Source: AP-16 sp036395835 (GTDB lineage: Bacteria; Pseudomonadota; Alphaproteobacteria; Rhizobiales; Xanthobacteraceae). From it: DNA of 27,574 nt. The translations under genes and the position numbers were made by a program. Each line of letters begins with the position of its first letter. Within the stretch, counting starts at the first letter, position 1. Of this stretch, positions 15,641 to 24,680 are shown piece by piece. Where the stretch lies: assembly GCA_036395835.1 (NCBI GenBank), contig DASWCW010000286.1, forward strand, positions 1 to 27,574, in the 5' to 3' direction. A model generated the notes under the pieces. The model worked only from the letters and a program-made list of their open reading frames with translations. It was not told where the DNA came from and did not search any database.

Positions 15641-16467
15641 TGCGCCCCGATCCCGCGCTGCTGTCGCTCAACACCGCCACCGTGCGGGCGCAATGGAAGC
15701 TCGACGAGATCATCGCCGGCTGCGAGCGGCACGGCATCCGCGGCATCGCGCCCTGGCGCGACCAGATTGCGGCGCTCGGACTCAAGGAGACGAAGCTCCG
15801 GATCCGCGACTCCGGCCTGACCGTGACCGGGCTGTGCCGCGGCGGTTTTTTCACCGCACGCGGCCGCCCTGGGCTCGCCGCCGCCATCGAGGAGAACCGC
15901 CGCGCCATCGAGGAGGCGGCGGAGCTTTCGGCGCAATGTCTGGTGCTGGTCGTGGGCGGGCTGCCGGACGGCAGCCGGGATATCGCCGGGGCGCGGGCGC
16001 TCGTGGAGGAGGGCATCGCCGCGATCCTCCGGCATTCCCGCGACGCCGGCCTGCCGCTCGCGATCGAGCCGCTGCACCCGATGTACGCAGCGGATCGCGC
16101 CTGCATCAACACCGTGGCTCAGGCGAACGCGCTATGCGAACGGCTCGGCGAGGGGGTCGGCATCGTGGTCGACGTCTATCACGTCTGGTGGGATCCGGAG
16201 CTCGCGCGCGACATCCCACGCACGCAAGCGCGCCGGCTGCTCGGATTCCACATCTGCGACTGGCTCTCCCCAACCACGGATTTCCTGACCGACCGCGGCA
16301 TGATGGGCGACGGCATCATCGATATCCGGCGCATCCGTGGGCTCATGGAAGCCGCCGGCTATCGCGGGTTCCACGAAGTCGAGATCTTCTCAGCCAACAA
16401 TTGGTGGAAGCGCGATCCCGACGAGGTGCTGCGCGCCTGCAAAGCGCGCCATGCAGAAGCGTGCTGA
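15640..16467 (+). CDS. Sugar phosphate isomerase/epimerase-like TIM barrel
   Basis: This 275-residue protein is of the AP-endonuclease-2/xylose-isomerase-like TIM-barrel superfamily. Metal ligands typical of the family can be seen: Glu143 in AIEPLHP, Asp178 and His181 in VVDVYHVWWD, His204 in FHICDW, and Glu248 in HEVEIF. These enzymes isomerise or epimerise keto sugars, or dehydrate inositol derivatives (IolE-type), using a divalent metal. The ATG overlaps the DUF993 stop by one base (TGATG). With the Gfo/Idh/MocA dehydrogenase upstream, this resembles the oxidise-then-rearrange logic of inositol catabolism, but the DUF993 step sets it apart from the known iol pathway. Confidence 0.9.
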   Translation: MRPDPALLSLNTATVRAQWKLDEIIAGCERHGIRGIAPWRDQIAALGLKETKLRIRDSGLTVTGLCRGGFFTARGRPGLAAAIEENRRAIEEAAELSAQCLVLVVGGLPDGSRDIAGARALVEEGIAAILRHSRDAGLPLAIEPLHPMYAADRACINTVAQANALCERLGEGVGIVVDVYHVWWDPELARDIPRTQARRLLGFHICDWLSPTTDFLTDRGMMGDGIIDIRRIRGLMEAAGYRGFHEVEIFSANNWWKRDPDEVLRACKARHAEAC

Positions 16468-16509
16468 TGCCGCCGCGCGATCTACAAATAACGACCGCAG
16501 GCGCAAAGC

Positions 16510-16749
16510 TCAGCCGACCTTGCCGAGAAGATTGCCGCTGCGGATGCAGAGCACCTTTACCTGCTCGGTCCCGTTCATTTCCTGGCCGATCGAGGTCCCG
16601 GCGAGATAGGCCTGCCCGCGCATCATGCACAGGACCGGATTGCCGAATTGCTCCGGCACCTGGAGCACTTGCAAGGCGTTGTTGCGATCGCAGTTGCGCA
16701 GCTCCGGCGTAATAGCCAGCGAGCAGACGAGGATCAAAGCGGTGAGCAT
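16510..16749 (-). CDS. Small secreted protein, hypothetical
   Basis: This 79-residue protein begins with a short hydrophobic segment (MLTALILVCSLAIT) that looks like a signal peptide or anchor. The mature part has three cysteines that could form disulfides (NCDRNN, VLCMM, VLCIRS). Similar small proteins are frequent in Bradyrhizobium-like genomes, without known function. The frame is open to 17016, but AGAGGTGA lies just upstream of the ATG at 16749, which fixes the start. It converges with the isomerase gene, with 42 nt between the stops. The 260-nt region upstream, up to the GST gene, shows no gene and no clear promoter. Confidence 0.75.
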   Translation of the reverse strand: MLTALILVCSLAITPELRNCDRNNALQVLQVPEQFGNPVLCMMRGQAYLAGTSIGQEMNGTEQVKVLCIRSGNLLGKVG

Positions 16750-17009
16750 CGTTTCACCTCTCTTTCTGACGCTCACACCGGTGCAAATCCGATGCCAGGA
16801 CAACAGAGCAGGTGACGCCACTAACACGACCCGAGTGGGCGCTGATTCGACGTTCCGGTCAAAGCTCGACTGATTCCGGCCGGCTTTGTGACGGAGATTC
16901 CCCATTATCGTGATAAAAATGCAACAAACCGCATGCCCAATAGTGCTACCGAGACGCTTTGATGTGCACGTCTGCGCAGATTTGAGGCGGCCGACCGGGG
17001 AGTTTCGCC

Positions 17010-17621
17010 ATGGCAATCAAGCTGCACTACCATCCGCTCTCGACCTATTCGCGGCGGGTGCTGATCGCGCTGATCGAGAAGCAGATTTCCTATGAACCTG
17101 TCGCGATCGACATGACCGCGCGCAAGCACAAAGAAGCAGCCTATCTGGCGCTCAATCCCTATGGGCGCGTACCGACGCTCCAGGAGAACGGGTTCGTGCT
17201 CTATGAGTCGACCGCGATCCTGCGCTACCTCGAAGCGACGCATCCAAGCCCGCCGCTCGCTCCGTCCGACGCGCGGACGCGGGCGCTCGTCGACATGCAC
17301 ATGAAGCTTTGCGACCTGCAGATGACGCGGCCCTGGGCGGCGATCGTGTTTCCCAAGCGATTCCTGCCGAAGGAGCGCTGGAACGAAGGCGCGATGGCGG
17401 AGGCCAAGACGGAAGTCGAGAGACATCTGGAGATGGTCGAGCGCCAGCTCGGCGGCCGGCACTTCCTGGTCGGCGACCAGTTCACGCTGGCGGATCTATG
17501 TTACCTGCCGTTCCTCGAGTTCCTGCCGCTCGCGGAGATCAAGCCGCCTCCCGCCGTCGCGGCATGGACCGAGCGCCTGCTCGCGCGTCCGAGCGCGCTC
17601 AAGACCAAGCCGGAGCGGTGA
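17010..17621 (+). CDS. Glutathione S-transferase family protein
   Basis: This 203-residue cytoplasmic protein has an N-terminal thioredoxin-like domain (residues 1-80) and an all-helical C-terminal domain (residues 88-200). The glutathione-binding landmarks are present: the STYSRRVL segment at 11-18, the cis-proline Val54-Pro55, and the ES pair at 66-67 in YESTAIL. The C-terminal domain contains FTLADLCYLPFLEFL, matching the N-capping box of GSTs. It would conjugate or bind glutathione in detoxification or catabolism; the substrate is unknown. The ATG at 17010 follows a GGGGA sequence. It stands alone. Confidence 0.92.
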   Translation: MAIKLHYHPLSTYSRRVLIALIEKQISYEPVAIDMTARKHKEAAYLALNPYGRVPTLQENGFVLYESTAILRYLEATHPSPPLAPSDARTRALVDMHMKLCDLQMTRPWAAIVFPKRFLPKERWNEGAMAEAKTEVERHLEMVERQLGGRHFLVGDQFTLADLCYLPFLEFLPLAEIKPPPAVAAWTERLLARPSALKTKPER

Positions 17622-17700
17622 GCGAATAGGTCTCGCTGCCGTCAGGGCCACGGCCTTCAGGCACGCGGTTCCGATCGTGGACGCCCGGCGCAAGAGCCTG

Positions 17701-17719
17701 CCCCGGACTTGATCCGGGG
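17701..17719. repeat. Perfect 7-bp hairpin CCCCGGA-N5-TCCGGGG downstream of the GST gene
   Basis: CCCCGGA at 17701-17707 and TCCGGGG at 17713-17719 pair around the loop CTTGA. It lies 80 nt after the GST stop. No T-run follows, so intrinsic termination is unlikely. The core resembles a short GC-rich palindrome common between genes in Bradyrhizobium relatives. The rest of the 216-nt gap shows no gene. Confidence 0.6.
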
Positions 17720-17837
17720 TCGGGCATTGACGACATGGTATTCCCGACGACCACAGCATCCCTGGGGAATGCGCGCGCCTCCCTCTCCAGCTAGCCCCGC
17801 GAATCAGATAGGAGCAGTTGCAGATCGCGAGGCCGAA

Positions 17838-18227
17838 ATGAGCGGCTGCAATTTGTCCGCAGATCTGCTGCTTACCGCGCGCGGCGTGGTCGAGGCGGCG
17901 ACCGGGATCGTGGAGGCCGGCGGCTCGGCCGTTCACGCGGCGCTGTTGGCTTCTCAGCTCTACGAGGCGCTGAAGCTCGAGCTGCAGGCCAGCCAGCGCC
18001 GCGAAGCGGCGAAAATCGGCCTGCTTGCGGCCGCAATCGATCAGTGCCGACGCGCAGCCCGCTCGAACACGTGCGCTACGATCATTGCGGCCGAACTCAA
18101 GGCGACGCTGGCGCTACTCGAATTCGGATCGAGCCTGCGCCTGGTCGTGAACGGCAGCGCCTTGCGATCTTCGCGGCCCAAGCCGCAATTGCGCGTGATC
18201 GAAGGCGGTCTGTCCCGCTCGGCCTGA
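17838..18227 (+). CDS. Hypothetical helical protein
   Basis: I do not recognise a family for this 129-residue reading frame. It is rich in Ala, Leu and Glu, with long predicted helices (VHAALLASQLYEALKLELQ, REAAKIGLLAAAIDQCRR), three cysteines and a basic C-terminus. The ATG at 17838 (MSGCNLSADLL) is preferred over the upstream extension to 17709, which runs through a hairpin. No Shine-Dalgarno sequence is obvious. It could be a real small cytoplasmic protein or a chance frame in GC-rich DNA. Confidence 0.45.
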   Translation: MSGCNLSADLLLTARGVVEAATGIVEAGGSAVHAALLASQLYEALKLELQASQRREAAKIGLLAAAIDQCRRAARSNTCATIIAAELKATLALLEFGSSLRLVVNGSALRSSRPKPQLRVIEGGLSRSA

Positions 18228-18349
18228 TCCCGCGCACCCTGCAGCATGTCGCATGAGCCCACGGCCGGCCGGGCCGGGGTTTGTCGGGCGCCTGGGAACC
18301 TCGAACAACCTAGCCGGTTGGTACCAGAGTGTTCACACGACGCTTTCCC

Positions 18350-19438
18350 ATGTCTCCAAGTCCCGCCGATTCCCGCCAATCAAGCCCGATTCTGCAGATC
18401 CAGACTCAACAAGTCTCCGCCGTCCGGACGCCAGTCGCCCGCAACCATGCGGATTCGGCCATTGCGCAACGCGCCCAGAAAACCACCCTGATCGGTCTGC
18501 GCGCGGCCGTCGTCGTCGCGGGCGCCGCCTACGTGCTGGCGCTCGGGGGAAGCGCTCTGCTCCATGTACGGGCGAGCGTCCTCGATGGCGTGCCGCTGTG
18601 TTTGGGGCCGGCGGCATTTCTCTGCTTTTACAGCCGGCTGGTGTTTCCCCGCGCCGTTCGCGTCGCCCAAGGTCTGGAGGCGGCGTTCATCATCATCGTG
18701 CTCGGGCTGAGCCTCGCGTGCCTGAGCTACATCGGCGCGATGGCGAACCTGCCACTGCGCGACCAGGAAATGATTTGGGTCGAACGGCAGCTCGGCTTCG
18801 ATTGGCTGCAGGTCATGGGCGGGCTCGACCGCTGGCCCGGAGTGCTGAGGCTGCTCGGCTGGGCCTACGCGACGTTCACCTCGCAGCTGATCGCGACCGT
18901 CCTCGTGCTCATCATCGCCAGGCGGACCCGCGAGCTCGATTGTTTCTTCCTCACGTTCGTGTGCGCGACGCTGATCGCCGAAGTCAGCAGCGCCTTGCTG
19001 CCGACGCTCGGCCCGATGTCGGCTCTCGCCGGCAATGCCGCGTTCCAGCATCTGCCGACGCTCGGGCGCGCCACCGGAGAGACGGTATTGGCGCTGCGGC
19101 AGGGTACCTTGGCAATCGTCGACCTCGACGCGATCAACGGCATCATCAGCTTTCCGTCGCTGCATGCCGCGGTCGCGGTGATCGTGCCGTTCACGTTGCG
19201 CTGGAACAAGCCGCTGTTCTGGCCGCTGGTGGTGCTCGACGGCCTGATGCTCGTTTCCACCGTTCCCAGCGGCAACCATTATCTCACCGATGTGCTCGGC
19301 GGCGTCGCAGTCGCGGTGCTGGCCATCGCGTGCGGCCGCATGGCCCAGCAATCGCTCGATCGGCTGATCGCCGCCACCGTCTCGAATTTTCGATCCCCAC
19401 TGCAGTCTCGCGCTGCGCGGACAACACCCGCGGAATGA
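18350..19438 (+). CDS. PAP2-superfamily membrane phosphatase/phosphotransferase
   Basis: This 362-residue membrane protein has a polar N-terminal tail of about 45 residues and then some six transmembrane helices. Two of the three PAP2 active-site motifs are clear: SFPSLHAA (His272) and SGNHYLTDVLGG (His310, Asp314). The first motif (KxxxxxxRP) is not visible, which is usual in the Aur1/inositol-phosphotransferase-like branch (PAP2_3). It would remove or transfer a lipid phosphate or phosphoinositol group at the membrane. The ATG at 18350 is preferred; a GTG at 18329 is an alternative. No operon partner is obvious. Confidence 0.85.
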   Translation: MSPSPADSRQSSPILQIQTQQVSAVRTPVARNHADSAIAQRAQKTTLIGLRAAVVVAGAAYVLALGGSALLHVRASVLDGVPLCLGPAAFLCFYSRLVFPRAVRVAQGLEAAFIIIVLGLSLACLSYIGAMANLPLRDQEMIWVERQLGFDWLQVMGGLDRWPGVLRLLGWAYATFTSQLIATVLVLIIARRTRELDCFFLTFVCATLIAEVSSALLPTLGPMSALAGNAAFQHLPTLGRATGETVLALRQGTLAIVDLDAINGIISFPSLHAAVAVIVPFTLRWNKPLFWPLVVLDGLMLVSTVPSGNHYLTDVLGGVAVAVLAIACGRMAQQSLDRLIAATVSNFRSPLQSRAARTTPAE

Positions 19439-19468
19439 GAACCGGCCTTGACGGACGCTCGACAACCT

Positions 19469-19502
19469 CTAAGATATACTTCGACTATCGAGTATATCTT
19501 AG
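19469..19502. promoter_or_regulatory. Palindromic operator/promoter of the AbrB-VapC module
   Basis: CTAAGATATACT at 19469-19480 and AGTATATCTTAG at 19491-19502 are perfect 12-bp inverted repeats with a 10-nt spacer, in AT-rich DNA that stands out from the GC-rich surroundings. TATACT at 19475-19480 in the left arm resembles a sigma-70 -10 box. TTGACG at 19448-19453 is a possible -35, though the 21-nt spacing is long. The right arm ends within the AGGAGG Shine-Dalgarno of the antitoxin. VapB-type antitoxins usually repress their own operon by binding such palindromes. Confidence 0.75.
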
Positions 19503-19512
19503 GAGGCTTGCC

Positions 19513-19746
19513 ATGCAGGTCGCCAAATGGGGAAACAGCCTGGCCGTGCGTTTGCCTCGTTCGGTGGTTGAAGCGCTCGGACTGAAGGAAGGCGACTCGA
19601 TCGATATCCACATGAGCGGAGCACGGAGCTTTGCAATCGAAAAGTCTCCCGCGCCGAAGGAGCTCCTGAGGCGATTACGCAGGTTGCGCGGTAGGTTGCC
19701 GGCCGGTTTCCGGTTCGATCGATTGGAAGCGAATGAGCGCGAGTGA
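19513..19746 (+). CDS. vapB: AbrB/MazE-fold antitoxin (VapB-type)
   Basis: This 77-residue protein has an N-terminal swapped-hairpin AbrB DNA-binding domain: QVAKWGNSLAVRLPRSVVEALGLKEGD, with the motif WGNSLAVRLP typical of MazE/VapB antitoxins. The C-terminus is basic and would wrap around the toxin. It neutralises the PIN toxin next to it and should repress the operon with it. AGGAGG lies 6 nt upstream of the ATG. The gene overlaps the toxin gene by 14 nt, so synthesis is coupled. The module may have been acquired, as TA modules often are. Confidence 0.93.
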   Translation: MQVAKWGNSLAVRLPRSVVEALGLKEGDSIDIHMSGARSFAIEKSPAPKELLRRLRRLRGRLPAGFRFDRLEANERE

Positions 19747-20143
19747 GCGCTTTCTGGACACCAATGTCCTGCTCTATCTCGTGTCCGGCGAGCCCGCGAA
19801 AGCCGATCGGGCCGAGGGATTGATTGCCGCCGGCGGCATTGTCAGTGTTCAGGTTCTCAACGAGTTCGTGTCGGTCTGTTCGCGCAAGCTAGCAATGAAA
19901 ATGCCGGAAATTCGCGAGATTTTGGCGGCTGTCCGCGCCTGCTGCCGGGTCGAGCCGCTGACGATCTCTACGCACGATCTCGGCCTTGATCTCGCCCAGC
20001 GCTTCGGCTTCTCGATCTATGATGCCCTGATCATTGCGGCCGCCGTTCTCGCCCAGTGCAAAACTCTTTATTCCGAGGATCTGCATCATGGCCAGAGGAT
20101 CGACGGCGTGACCATCCGCAATCCGTTCGGACATCGAAGTTGA
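19733..20143 (+). CDS. vapC: PIN-domain ribonuclease toxin (VapC-type)
   Basis: This 136-residue protein has the PIN fold. The acidic metal-binding residues are Asp9 in FLDTNVLLY, Glu44 in VLNEFV, Asp97 in SIYDALI and Asp116 in SEDLHHG. VapC toxins cleave RNA, often initiator tRNA or rRNA, and stop growth when the antitoxin is degraded. All catalytic residues are present, so the toxin should be active. The ATG at 19733 lies inside the end of the antitoxin gene. It ends 13 nt before the DUF1028 gene, which could therefore receive read-through transcription. Confidence 0.94.
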   Translation: MSASERFLDTNVLLYLVSGEPAKADRAEGLIAAGGIVSVQVLNEFVSVCSRKLAMKMPEIREILAAVRACCRVEPLTISTHDLGLDLAQRFGFSIYDALIIAAAVLAQCKTLYSEDLHHGQRIDGVTIRNPFGHRS

Positions 20144-20156
20144 ATAGAGCCCGCGC

Positions 20157-20869
20157 ATGACCTGGTCGATTATCGCGCTCGACAACAGCAGCGGACGATT
20201 CGGCATCGCGGTCGCCACAAGATTCTTCGCGGTCGGGGCGCTCGTCCCGCATATCGCCTCGCGGGTCGGCGCGGTCGCAACGCAGGCGCTGATCAATCCG
20301 TTTTTCGGCACGAAGGGCGTTACTCTTCTGCGCGCGGGTAAATCCGCGGCGCAAACGCTGGAGATCCTCGTTGGCGCCGACCCCGGACGCGATCACCGCC
20401 AGCTGCACGTCATGGACGCGCAAGGCCGCGTTGCCGCGCACACCGGCGCGGCGTGCGTCGATTGGTGCGGACATCGCGCGGGCGAGTCGTTTTCGGTGGC
20501 GGGCAACATGCTCGCGGGCGCACGGGTGATCGAGGCGACCGCCGCGGCCTATTGCGACAACGCTGCCCTGCCGTTTGCGCGCCGGCTGATCGCGGCGCTC
20601 CAGGCGGGCGAGGCGGCCGGCGGCGACAAGCGCGGCAGGCAATCGGCGGCGGTCCTCATCCACGGCGAAGAAGATTGGCCCGATCTCGATCTGCGGGTCG
20701 ACGATCACCCGGAGCCGCTCGCCGAGCTCGCGCGGCTGGAACGGGTCAGTCGCGAGCGCTACGTGCACTTCCTGCGGTTCCTGCCGAGCCGCCGCGACCC
20801 GACCGGCGTCACCGATCGCGGCATCATCGAGCGCGAGATAGCCAAGGCCCTCGCGGCGGCAGGTCGGCA

Positions 20870-20873
<4 letters not shown>
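20157..20873 (+). CDS. DUF1028-family protein, Ntn-hydrolase-like
   Basis: This 238-residue protein matches DUF1028 along its length, beginning MTWSIIALDNSSGRFGIAVATRFFAVG with VGAVATQALINPFFG, then VAGNMLAG. The family is assigned to the Ntn-hydrolase fold and is often encoded beside peptide importers, which suggests hydrolysis of amide or peptide bonds; direct evidence is lacking. Its stop overlaps the start of the ATPase gene (ATGA), showing that it belongs to the transporter operon. It may process the imported compound in the cytoplasm; no signal peptide is seen. The Shine-Dalgarno sequence is weak, so translation may depend on read-through from upstream. Confidence 0.88.
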
Positions 20874-21858
<985 letters not shown>

Positions 21859-21862
<4 letters not shown>

Positions 21863-22965
21863 ACCAACCGCCCGCGCCGCTCGCGCCGCTCCTGCAGACC
21901 GAAGGCCTGGTGAAACATTTCGTGGCGCGACGCTCGCCGCTGGGCCGGCCGACGGCGATCGTCAAGGCGGTCGACGGCGTGAGCCTCACGGTGGAAGCGG
22001 GAAAAACGCTGGCCCTGGTCGGGGAATCCGGATGCGGCAAGTCGACGCTCGGACGCCTGGTGCTGCGCCTCATCGAACCGACGGCCGGGCGCATTCGCTT
22101 CGACGGACGCGACGTCACCGCTCTCGGCGAGCGCGATCTGCGCGCGATGCGCAGGCATGCGCAGCTGGTGTTTCAGGATCCCTATTCGTCGCTCAATCCG
22201 CGGATGACGATCGGCCAGATGGTGTCCGAGCCGCTGGCGCTGCACGTCGTCGTGCCGCCGGCGCGCCGGCGCGAGCGGGTCGCCGAGCTGTTGCAGCTCG
22301 TCGGCTTGGATCCGCGATTCTCCGGCCGTTATCCGCACGAATTTTCCGGCGGTCAGCGCCAACGCATCGCCATTGCCCGCGCACTCGCGGTCGAGCCCAA
22401 ATTGATCGTGTGCGATGAGCCGGTCTCCGCGCTCGACGTCTCGATCCGCTCGCAGATTCTCAACCTGCTGCGCGACCTGCAGCGCCGGCTCGGGCTCGCC
22501 TATATCTTCATCTCTCACGATCTCGCCGTGGTGAAGCACATCGCCGACCACGTCGCCGTGATGAATTTCGGGAAAATCGTGGAGAGCGCGCCGGCGGAAG
22601 CGCTGTTCGCCTCGCCGCGGCATCCTTATACCCGGGCGTTGTTGTCGGCGATCCCGGCGCTGACCCCGCACGCCAGGCGCGAGCGCGTGATCCTGCAGGC
22701 CGACCTGCCGAACGTGCTCGAGGCGCCGGAGGGTTGCCGGTTCCATACCCGCTGCCCGCATGTGATCGCGCGCTGCCGGAGCGAGCGACCGGCGCTGATC
22801 GCCGACGCCAGCGGCCACGCCACCGCCTGTCATCGGGTCGGCGAGCTGCCGGCGGCGGGCGCGGCGACCGGCGGCAGCTTTTCGCCGGCCCTCGACCGGC
22901 TCATCGCCGCATTCACCAAGCGCGCGGGCGACCGGACCTCCGACGAGCGGGCGGTGTTAGAGTGA
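21859..22965 (+). CDS. Opp/Dpp-type ABC transporter ATP-binding protein (DppF-like)
   Basis: This 368-residue ATPase has Walker A GESGCGKS at residues 55-62, Q-loop VFQDPYSSLNPR, signature FSGGQ at 162-166, and a Walker B in KLIVCDEPVSALD. The C-terminal PEGCRFHTRCPHVIARC cluster is also present. It pairs with the DppD-like ATPase as a heterodimer on the permease. It runs about 40 residues past the cysteine-rich domain, ending in a basic tail. The next gene, the binding protein, starts 37 nt downstream with its own strong Shine-Dalgarno. Confidence 0.95.
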
Positions 22966-23002
22966 CGGGCTGGAGACGCCCGGTATCAACAAGGGGAGTG
23001 CG

Positions 23003-24514
23003 ATGAAACTGGTTCGCCTCGCGGCACTTGCCGCGCTTCTGGCTTTCGTGAGCGGGCCGGCGCTGGCCGAAACGACGCTGCGTGTCGGGCTCGCCGAAGA
23101 TCCCGACATTCTCGATCCGACGCTTGCCCGCACCTACGTGGGCCGCATCGTGTTCGCCGGCTTTTGCGACAAGCTGTTCGACATCGACGAAAAGCTCAAT
23201 GTCGTGCCCCAGCTTGCGCTCAGCCACGAGACCTCCGGCGACGGCAAGGCCGTCACCATCAAGCTGCGCGCGAACGTGAAATTTCACGATGGCGAACCGC
23301 TCGATGCCGAGGCCGCCAAATATTCGCTCGAGCGTCACATCAACATGGCGGGGTCGTTCCGCAAGCCGGAGCTCGCCGCGGTCGATCATATCGAGACCGT
23401 GGACCCGCTGACGATCCGTCTGGTGCTCAAGACGCCGTTTGCGCCGCTGATCGCCCAGCTCACCGACCGCGCCGGCATGATGGTCTCGCCCAAGGCGGCG
23501 AAAGCCGCAGCCGACAGATTCGGCCTGCATCCGATCTGCGCCGGCCCCTACAAATTCGTCGAGCGCGTGCAGCAGGACCGCATCGTGTTCGAGCGATTTG
23601 CGGATTATTGGGACAAGGATCATGTCCATATCGACCGTCTCGTCTATCTGCCGATCGTGGATTCGACGGTGCGGCTCGCCAATCTCAAATCCGGCGGCCT
23701 CGACATGATCGAGCGGCTGCTCGCGACCGACATCAGCGACGTGCGCGGCGCCTCCGGGCTCAAGCTCTCGGCGGCGCTCGAGCTCGGCTATCAGGGGTTC
23801 GACATCAACGTCGGCAAGGGCGACGCCGCCAAGAACCCGCTCGGGCAGTCCGCCAAGGTGCGCCAGGCGCTCGATTACGCCATCGACCGCGAGGCGCTCA
23901 CGCAGGTGGTGTTCAACGGCGAGTTCGTGCCCGGCAACCAATGGATCAATCCGGAGCATCCTTACTATCAACAGGCTTTTTCGGTGCCGAAACGCGACGT
24001 CGCCAAGGCCAAGGCGCTGCTGAAAGAAGCCGGCGTGGAGGGGCGTTTGGCGGTCGACTTCATGGTGCCGAAGGGCCCGGAAACCCAGGCGGTCGCCGAA
24101 GTGCTGCAGGCGATGGCGGCCGAGATCGGCATCGACCTGAAGATCCGCGTCACCGAGTTCGCGACGTCGCTGAAACAGGCCGAGACCGGCGAATACCAGG
24201 CCTATCTGCTGGCCTGGAGCGGGCGCACCGATCCGGACGGCAACGTCTATTCCTTCCACAAATGCAATGCGCCGTTGAACTACACGGGGTACTGCAATCC
24301 GCCGGCCGACAAGCTGCTCGACGAGGCGCGCGTGCCGGCCGACCCGGGTGCCCGCAAGGCGATCTACGAGAAGCTCACCAAGATCATCCTGGAGGACGAT
24401 CCGATCCTCTATCTCTACCACCGGCGCGTCCTGATCGCCTACACGGCGCGGCTCGACGGCTACCGCGCCATGCCGGACGGTCTCATCCGCGTGGTCGGGC
24501 TGAAGTTGAAGTGA
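23003..24514 (+). CDS. Extracellular solute-binding protein, family 5 (peptide/nickel type)
   Basis: This 503-residue periplasmic protein has a cleavable signal peptide (MKLVRLAALAALLAF, with an ALA cut site at about residue 22). The mature part fits family 5: a domain beginning TTLRVGLAEDPDILDP, the FHDGEPLDAEAAKYSLER segment typical of the family, and a late DPDGNVYSFHK region. It captures the solute for the importer; peptides, opines, glycosides or chelated metals are possible and cannot be told apart here. GGGGAG precedes the ATG. It lies between the ATPase pair and the permease pair, an unusual order for this operon type. Confidence 0.95.
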   Translation: MKLVRLAALAALLAFVSGPALAETTLRVGLAEDPDILDPTLARTYVGRIVFAGFCDKLFDIDEKLNVVPQLALSHETSGDGKAVTIKLRANVKFHDGEPLDAEAAKYSLERHINMAGSFRKPELAAVDHIETVDPLTIRLVLKTPFAPLIAQLTDRAGMMVSPKAAKAAADRFGLHPICAGPYKFVERVQQDRIVFERFADYWDKDHVHIDRLVYLPIVDSTVRLANLKSGGLDMIERLLATDISDVRGASGLKLSAALELGYQGFDINVGKGDAAKNPLGQSAKVRQALDYAIDREALTQVVFNGEFVPGNQWINPEHPYYQQAFSVPKRDVAKAKALLKEAGVEGRLAVDFMVPKGPETQAVAEVLQAMAAEIGIDLKIRVTEFATSLKQAETGEYQAYLLAWSGRTDPDGNVYSFHKCNAPLNYTGYCNPPADKLLDEARVPADPGARKAIYEKLTKIILEDDPILYLYHRRVLIAYTARLDGYRAMPDGLIRVVGLKLK

Positions 24515-24549
24515 GCGAGTGCCGCATGCTTGCGAGCTCGCTGCGTTCA

Positions 24550-24675
24550 CCTCTCCCCGTTGGGGAGAGGTCGGCGCGCGCGGCGCGCCGGGTGCGGGGG
24601 TCACGATCCTGCTTGCTTATGACCAATAAAGCGCTGTCCCCCTCACTCCATCCCTCTCCCCAACGGGGAGAGGGA
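24550..24675. repeat. Pair of inverted hairpins forming an intergenic palindromic repeat
   Basis: The first hairpin, 24550-24570, has a perfect 9-bp stem (CCTCTCCCC and GGGGAGAGG) around GTT. The second, 24651-24675, has an 11-bp stem (TCCCTCTCCCC and GGGGAGAGGGA) around AAC. The cores are reverse complements of each other, so the whole 126-nt unit can also fold end to end. Between them is a GC-rich stretch at 24572-24590 and an AT-richer part with AATAAA. The unit fills nearly the whole gap between the binding protein and the first permease and probably affects mRNA processing or the ratio of the two parts. Confidence 0.85.
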
Positions 24676-24680
24676 GGAGA
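24651..24680 (+). promoter_or_regulatory. Ribosome-binding site of the permease gene overlapped by a hairpin
   Basis: The purine-rich AGGGAGGAGA at 24671-24680 directly precedes the ATG at 24681. Its first half belongs to the 3' arm of the 11-bp hairpin at 24651-24675. Folding would leave only about GGAGA free, so translation of the permease could be dampened. The ribosome-binding site appears to be partly supplied by the repeat. The effect on translation is inferred. Confidence 0.5.

Noticed and set aside
22913..24604. Minus-strand open frame of about 563 codons opposite the binding protein
   Set aside because: Antisense shadow; the plus strand has a signal peptide, a Shine-Dalgarno sequence and family 5 motifs.
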